64,000 bases of DNA from G965267605 sp965267605 (GTDB lineage: Bacteria > Bacteroidota > Bacteroidia > Flavobacteriales_E > Vicingaceae), in NCBI GenBank assembly GCA_965267605.1, contig OZ254088.1, positions 434,001 to 498,000 of the forward strand, given 5' to 3'. The notes under the pieces were generated by a model, which worked only from the letters and a program-made list of their open reading frames with translations, was not told where the DNA came from and made no database searches. A program made the position numbers and the translations under genes. Every line of letters starts with the position of its first letter. Position 1 is the first letter of the stretch. This document shows, piece by piece, positions 60,481 through 64,000 of the stretch.

Positions 60481-61319
60481 TCGATGTCAATATCCATACC
60501 GCGTTGGGAAAGGGCTTTGAAAAGTTCGAACTGCATGTGGAAACTTCGTTCCACGCAGGCGATATTGTTCACTTACAGGGAGATTCCGGAGCGGGTAAGA
60601 CCACTTTGCTTAGAGCGCTTGCAGGGTTGATTAAACCGGATAGTGGCTACATCAATATCGAAGGGGACATGGTCTTTAGTCCAGAGTATTTTGTGGAAGC
60701 CGGGCAACGGGATGTGGCCCTTCAACTGCAGGAGTTGGGATTGTTTCCTTCGAAATCTGTTGAGCGCAATATTGGCTATTGTTATGACTCTCGCAGCCCC
60801 TTTCGCATACAGAAAATGTTGGACGCACTGGATCTTGATCAGTACAGAAAAATGAAGCCCCATCAACTCTCTGGCGGACAGAGGCAACGTGTTGGACTGG
60901 CTAGAGCTATGGCTCAGGGGAAAAGAATATTGTTGCTAGATGAGCCATTGAATGCCTTGGATGAGACTAACCGGGCGGCAGCAGTTGAGGTCATCAGGAG
61001 CTATCAGGAGATTATGCAGGGAGTGGTTGTTATCACTACGCACCATGAGCATGACCTAAGGGCTATAGCGAATAGAGAGCTTGGCCTTCAGGATGGACAG
61101 GTGATTTACGATCGCACGGTAGTACCATCTGCCAAATCTGTGGCAATGATGGGAACCATTGTTGATATCCTGAAGGGGGAGCGGTACGTGCTGGTTGTTG
61201 AATTTGATGGCGAGAAGGTTCACATACCTTGTGCTGCTGAAACTGCAGCTGCAGTTGAAATTGGTCAGCAACTTAGTCTTCAGTACGATATCAAACAAGG
61301 TGCACTGAGGGTGAGTTAG
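60477..61319 (+). CDS. modC: Molybdate ABC transporter, ATP-binding protein
   Basis: 280 aa. Walker A 'LQGDSGAGKTTLLRALAGL', signature 'LSGGQRQRVGLARAMAQ', Walker B 'RILLLDEPLNALDE', and switch His in 'VVVITTHHEHD'. Q-loop 'LQLQELGLFP'. Canonical ModC is ~350 aa with a full regulatory TOBE/Mop domain; here only a ~60-residue C-terminal piece follows ('VDILKGERYVLVVEFDGEKVHIPC'), so regulation by molybdate may be reduced or absent. It ends interlocked with a convergent gene (TTAG). Confidence 0.93.
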   Translation: MIDVNIHTALGKGFEKFELHVETSFHAGDIVHLQGDSGAGKTTLLRALAGLIKPDSGYINIEGDMVFSPEYFVEAGQRDVALQLQELGLFPSKSVERNIGYCYDSRSPFRIQKMLDALDLDQYRKMKPHQLSGGQRQRVGLARAMAQGKRILLLDEPLNALDETNRAAAVEVIRSYQEIMQGVVVITTHHEHDLRAIANRELGLQDGQVIYDRTVVPSAKSVAMMGTIVDILKGERYVLVVEFDGEKVHIPCAAETAAAVEIGQQLSLQYDIKQGALRVS

Positions 61320-61696
61320 AATCTGGGCAGGCTTGGTAGGCTGGCGCTTCTTCTGAGTTTAGACTTGCGTTCTTCCACTTTCAATCTGTACCTGTTCTTG
61401 GACCAGTATAGCTTCAGTCTTGTTGTATGGTACCGGTCGGCAGTTTCAAGATTGAATAGTTGAAGACCTACCTTAGTCACATCTTCGAACTGACCTCCTT
61501 CGAATCGAATTTTCACGTTTACCACGCGATCCAATGTTGGCCGGATGCTTACTTCGGCTTTTGCGGTGTCATTTACCTGTTTGTTGTTGATGTACAGGTA
61601 GAATTTTTCACCCTTCTCAGAGAATACAGTGAGGTCGTTTTGGGCGTTTATGCCAAGCGAACCTAATAGGAACAGTATGATTAAACTTCTAGTCAT
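61316..61696 (-). CDS. Small secreted protein, DUF4476-N-terminal-like
   Basis: 126 aa. Signal peptide (MTRSLIILFLLGSLGINAQ) then 'NDLTVFSEKGEKFYLYINNKQVNDTAKAEV', the beta-rich N-terminal motif (LTVFSE.GE.FYL..N..) found before DUF4476 domains in Bacteroidota. The DUF4476 domain itself is missing; the protein ends in a basic stretch ('YRLKVEERKSKLRRSASLP'). It may be a short stand-alone form or a truncated gene. Periplasmic or surface; function unknown. Confidence 0.72.
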   Translation of the reverse strand: MTRSLIILFLLGSLGINAQNDLTVFSEKGEKFYLYINNKQVNDTAKAEVSIRPTLDRVVNVKIRFEGGQFEDVTKVGLQLFNLETADRYHTTRLKLYWSKNRYRLKVEERKSKLRRSASLPSLPRF

Positions 61697-61776
61697 GGTG
61701 CGATTTTGTAGGTAGAAATCAAAAACCGTGCCTCAACACAATAATACCGCGTATCTAAACTGCGTTTCAGCATTGT

Positions 61777-62373
61777 ATGGTCATGAGATTAGGTATACTG
61801 ATAGTGTCATTGGCGCTTGGAACATTGCTCAATGCACAATCTTTTGATTGGCAACGCATCAAGTCGAAGGCTATTGTGGCTAAACAGTTCTGTAAGACGA
61901 AGGGCATGGATACCCAGTATTGTTTTCTATTGGATATGAAGATCCATTCGGGGAAGAATCGGTTTTTCGTGTATGACTTCAAAGTTGATACCATTGTAGA
62001 CCAGGGAATTGTAAGTCACGGATGTGGGAAGTTGAGTTGGGGAAGTGATGAAACAAAAACAACCCCTGTCTTCAGCAATACTCCTGAGTCACATTTATCT
62101 TCAATTGGCAAGTATAGAATTGGTAAAAGAGGATACAGCAGTTGGGGCATTCATGTAAAGTATTGGCTACATGGACTTGATAAGACAAATAGCAATGCGG
62201 TTAAACGCATTATTGTTCTTCATGGGTGGGACATGGTACCCGAATCTAATGTATATCCTCAGGGTTGTCCGGAAGGTTGGGGGTGCCCGGCAGTTAGCAA
62301 TGGTTTTATGAAACGCATTGATAAGCGCCTGAAGGCCAGTTCTAAAGGAGTGTTACTCTGGATGTTTAATTAA
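61777..62373 (+). CDS. YkuD_2-family murein L,D-transpeptidase-like protein
   Basis: 198 aa. Signal peptide (MVMRLGILIVSLALGTLLNAQ; ATG 61777 or 61783). 'RFFVYDFKVDTIVDQGIVSHGCG' starts the domain. 'SSWGIHVKYWLHGLDKTNSNAVKRIIVLHGWD' carries the conserved HG, and 'PEGWGCPAVSNGFMKRIDKRL' the catalytic Cys (S/P-x-G-C-P-A-V-S). This matches the 'murein L,D-transpeptidase catalytic domain family' (YkuD_2). It may crosslink peptidoglycan or attach proteins; substrate unproven. It converges on the next gene with an 8-bp overlap. Confidence 0.88.
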   Translation: MVMRLGILIVSLALGTLLNAQSFDWQRIKSKAIVAKQFCKTKGMDTQYCFLLDMKIHSGKNRFFVYDFKVDTIVDQGIVSHGCGKLSWGSDETKTTPVFSNTPESHLSSIGKYRIGKRGYSSWGIHVKYWLHGLDKTNSNAVKRIIVLHGWDMVPESNVYPQGCPEGWGCPAVSNGFMKRIDKRLKASSKGVLLWMFN

Positions 62374-63958
62374 GCACTTCTACAGGGAAAAGGATATCCA
62401 TTCTCAAGTACTTATAACTCATCTCCTCCTTTTTCCATTTGCCGTCAACTTTGTAATTGATAACTGGTGCCCCTGGCAGTTTCAATGTTTTAAGCTTCAA
62501 GCCTTTTACAACATTGAGGTATTGCTCAAGGGTCTTCTTGCCTTCGGCAGTTTTTTCTGCTTCCATACCGCTCAACTTCAATTCTGGTTCTCCCAGTCCG
62601 TTCTTGGTAATAGGCATAAGAATGGTTGCTCTCAGGTGCTGGTCGATCAGATTTGGCACGGCAGCAGTGACTTTAGCATTAATGGCCTCTGAAAGCGTAT
62701 TGCCATTCCACGTTTCCGCTCCTTTGATTTCTACTACATCTCCTGTTTCGATGCGGAGGAATTCATCGAGTGCTGGTTGTAGTTTGATGTCAACACGGCT
62801 CGTGTACTTAAACTCGGGTGGCCCTTGTTGCTGTTCAAATACCACCTTTGGCAGGATGGTCTTGTTCTTCTCATAGTCTTTAAAGACACAAATGCCTTTC
62901 GAAACTGCCTGGTCGTACTTGTATGTTTTGGTCTTACCGCCTTCTTCAACAATTACTGCAGTAGGTTTGCCATTGGTCTTCATGACGGCACACATGTACG
63001 TGAGCACCCCACCTTCAAATCTTTCCTCCTTAACGAACTTTCGATTCTTATCCAGCCAGAACTTGCTCGTAGTTCCTCCGCCATCATTACTGATCTCGAA
63101 ATATGTGTAGTCTGTTGAAATGGCGGCCATCGCGTCAGATATCTTGCTGTGCGATCCGTACCAGGCGCGGTGCAGAACCTGGTCTCCTCCTCGTTGCATC
63201 AGTCTAATGATCACACTGTCTTTGTTAAACCGCTTGTAGCTAAGCTCGTAGGAATGTTTGTCGCCATTGTAGGTTACTTTCCTTCTCGCTTCTTCATAGC
63301 CTTTGAACCACCTTTGGTCTTTACCAACAGCATTTAGCAGGTATACCACTCTACCATCTTCTTTCTTCTCACAGTACAAAGTGTCTTTGTCTTTTGTAGT
63401 TGCCTGAAAATTGTGGATGTGCTTGCCCATTTCCAGATACGTGGTACGTGTTTCCGTTTTCGTGCCATCCTTGGTGGTGCGGATATTGATCCTTCTTCCC
63501 TTCTCTGAAACATCGTTGGTTTCCACGGTACCATTAGGATGGTATACCTCACTTGTAAAAAGTAAGGGTGTGTTATGTCTGGAGAAGTACTTGGTAGACT
63601 TCCTGTTTACATAGTTGATGGTTTCTTTACCACCATCGGTCCTACGAATGATGATATTGGTGAGCTCACCCTTTTCACCAAACTTCCTGATCGTTGTTCC
63701 TTTCTGAGATTGAATTACTCTGAATACGTAAGCATTGTCTATGTTCTGTGGACTTACGTCATAAGGTACACCTTTGAAATAGAGTAGTGTATCCTTTCCC
63801 ATAATTAAGGCGGCCTCCTCAATACTGTTGGTTTCTGCAACCTTCTTGAGTTTATCGACAATCTTCTTGGCCATTGTTTCATCGGCAAGAATGTGCATTT
63901 GCTGTGCATTGGCGCCCAAGGCCAGCAAGATCAGAATGGTGGTTAAGCGTGTTCTCAT
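62366..63958 (-). CDS. Large secreted protein of unknown function
   Basis: 530 aa. Signal peptide (MRTRLTTILILLALGANAQ). Residues ~90-330 are a run of short beta-hairpin repeats alternating polar and aromatic residues ('FGEKGELTNIIIRRTDGGKETINYVN', 'KDTLYCEKKEDGRVVYLLNAVGK'), resembling MORN- or YD-type hairpin ladders found in Bacteroidota exported proteins. The C-terminal ~150 residues are a different alpha/beta domain ('LQPALDEFLRIETGDVVEIKG'). No sorting domain and no catalytic motif. Start ATG 63958 is supported by the signal peptide. Confidence 0.7.
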   Translation of the reverse strand: MRTRLTTILILLALGANAQQMHILADETMAKKIVDKLKKVAETNSIEEAALIMGKDTLLYFKGVPYDVSPQNIDNAYVFRVIQSQKGTTIRKFGEKGELTNIIIRRTDGGKETINYVNRKSTKYFSRHNTPLLFTSEVYHPNGTVETNDVSEKGRRINIRTTKDGTKTETRTTYLEMGKHIHNFQATTKDKDTLYCEKKEDGRVVYLLNAVGKDQRWFKGYEEARRKVTYNGDKHSYELSYKRFNKDSVIIRLMQRGGDQVLHRAWYGSHSKISDAMAAISTDYTYFEISNDGGGTTSKFWLDKNRKFVKEERFEGGVLTYMCAVMKTNGKPTAVIVEEGGKTKTYKYDQAVSKGICVFKDYEKNKTILPKVVFEQQQGPPEFKYTSRVDIKLQPALDEFLRIETGDVVEIKGAETWNGNTLSEAINAKVTAAVPNLIDQHLRATILMPITKNGLGEPELKLSGMEAEKTAEGKKTLEQYLNVVKGLKLKTLKLPGAPVINYKVDGKWKKEEMSYKYLRMDILFPVEVLN

Positions 63959-64000
63959 ACTACGAATATGTTCATTCAGACGATACCATGCAATTACTGT

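Overview
The window looks like chromosomal DNA of a Bacteroidota bacterium, most likely in or near Flavobacteriales. Four proteins end in type IX secretion (T9SS, Por) sorting domains. Several promoters carry the Bacteroidota -7 box TAnnTTTG. Shine-Dalgarno sequences are mostly absent. Family markers agree: YkuD_2 L,D-transpeptidase, fused E1 alpha/beta dehydrogenase, CCC-motif membrane protein, SpoIIE-TPR phosphatases. GC looks moderate but was not computed, and genus cannot be set from the sequence. I see no rRNA, tRNA, CRISPR array, insertion sequence, phage or plasmid gene. Coding density is very high: no gap reaches 300 bp, and the largest (48875-49068, 51730-51926, 18245-18417) hold only promoter or hairpin signals, or nothing I recognise.

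Layout. 1-3.7 kb: three T9SS cargo proteins. 3.7-5.8 kb: rimO and a PaaG-type isomerase. 5.8-13.2 kb (minus): small membrane protein, PaaI thioesterase, FAD oxidoreductase, and a giant alpha-2-macroglobulin lipoprotein with an intact thioester. 13.3-18.2 kb (minus): three envelope proteins sharing TSP3 calcium loops and SPOR-like modules, a plausible outer membrane-peptidoglycan tethering system. 18.4-29.8 kb (minus): an exopolysaccharide operon (asnB, GT4, Wza-like, Wzc-like, rfbC, WecA/MraY-like) running on into uvrA and a LOG-family gene. 29.8-33 kb: lpdA divergent from an M61 peptidase. 33.1-35.7 kb: five small membrane proteins, two of them DUF5684 paralogues. 35.7-44.9 kb: ridA, lptD, then divergently a SPOR-tailed amidase, an MCE protein, and an Fe-S redox pair split by a DUF1015 gene. 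44.9-48.9 kb (minus): lipoprotein, membrane J-protein without a standard start codon, fused E1 dehydrogenase. 49-53.5 kb: LURP-one-like protein, PadR/PspC pair with a visible operator, another T9SS cargo. 53.5-59 kb (minus): lone SIR2-like protein and two tandem TPR/SpoIIE phosphatases. 59-61.3 kb: modABC. 61.3-64 kb: secreted unknowns around an L,D-transpeptidase.

The main theme is the cell envelope: T9SS cargo, lipopolysaccharide insertion, peptidoglycan hydrolysis and tethering, lipid transport and polysaccharide export. Best candidates for something undescribed are the SPOR/TSP3 cluster (13.3-18.2 kb), the small-membrane-protein cluster (33.1-35.7 kb) and the SIR2-like protein with a substituted catalytic-His motif.
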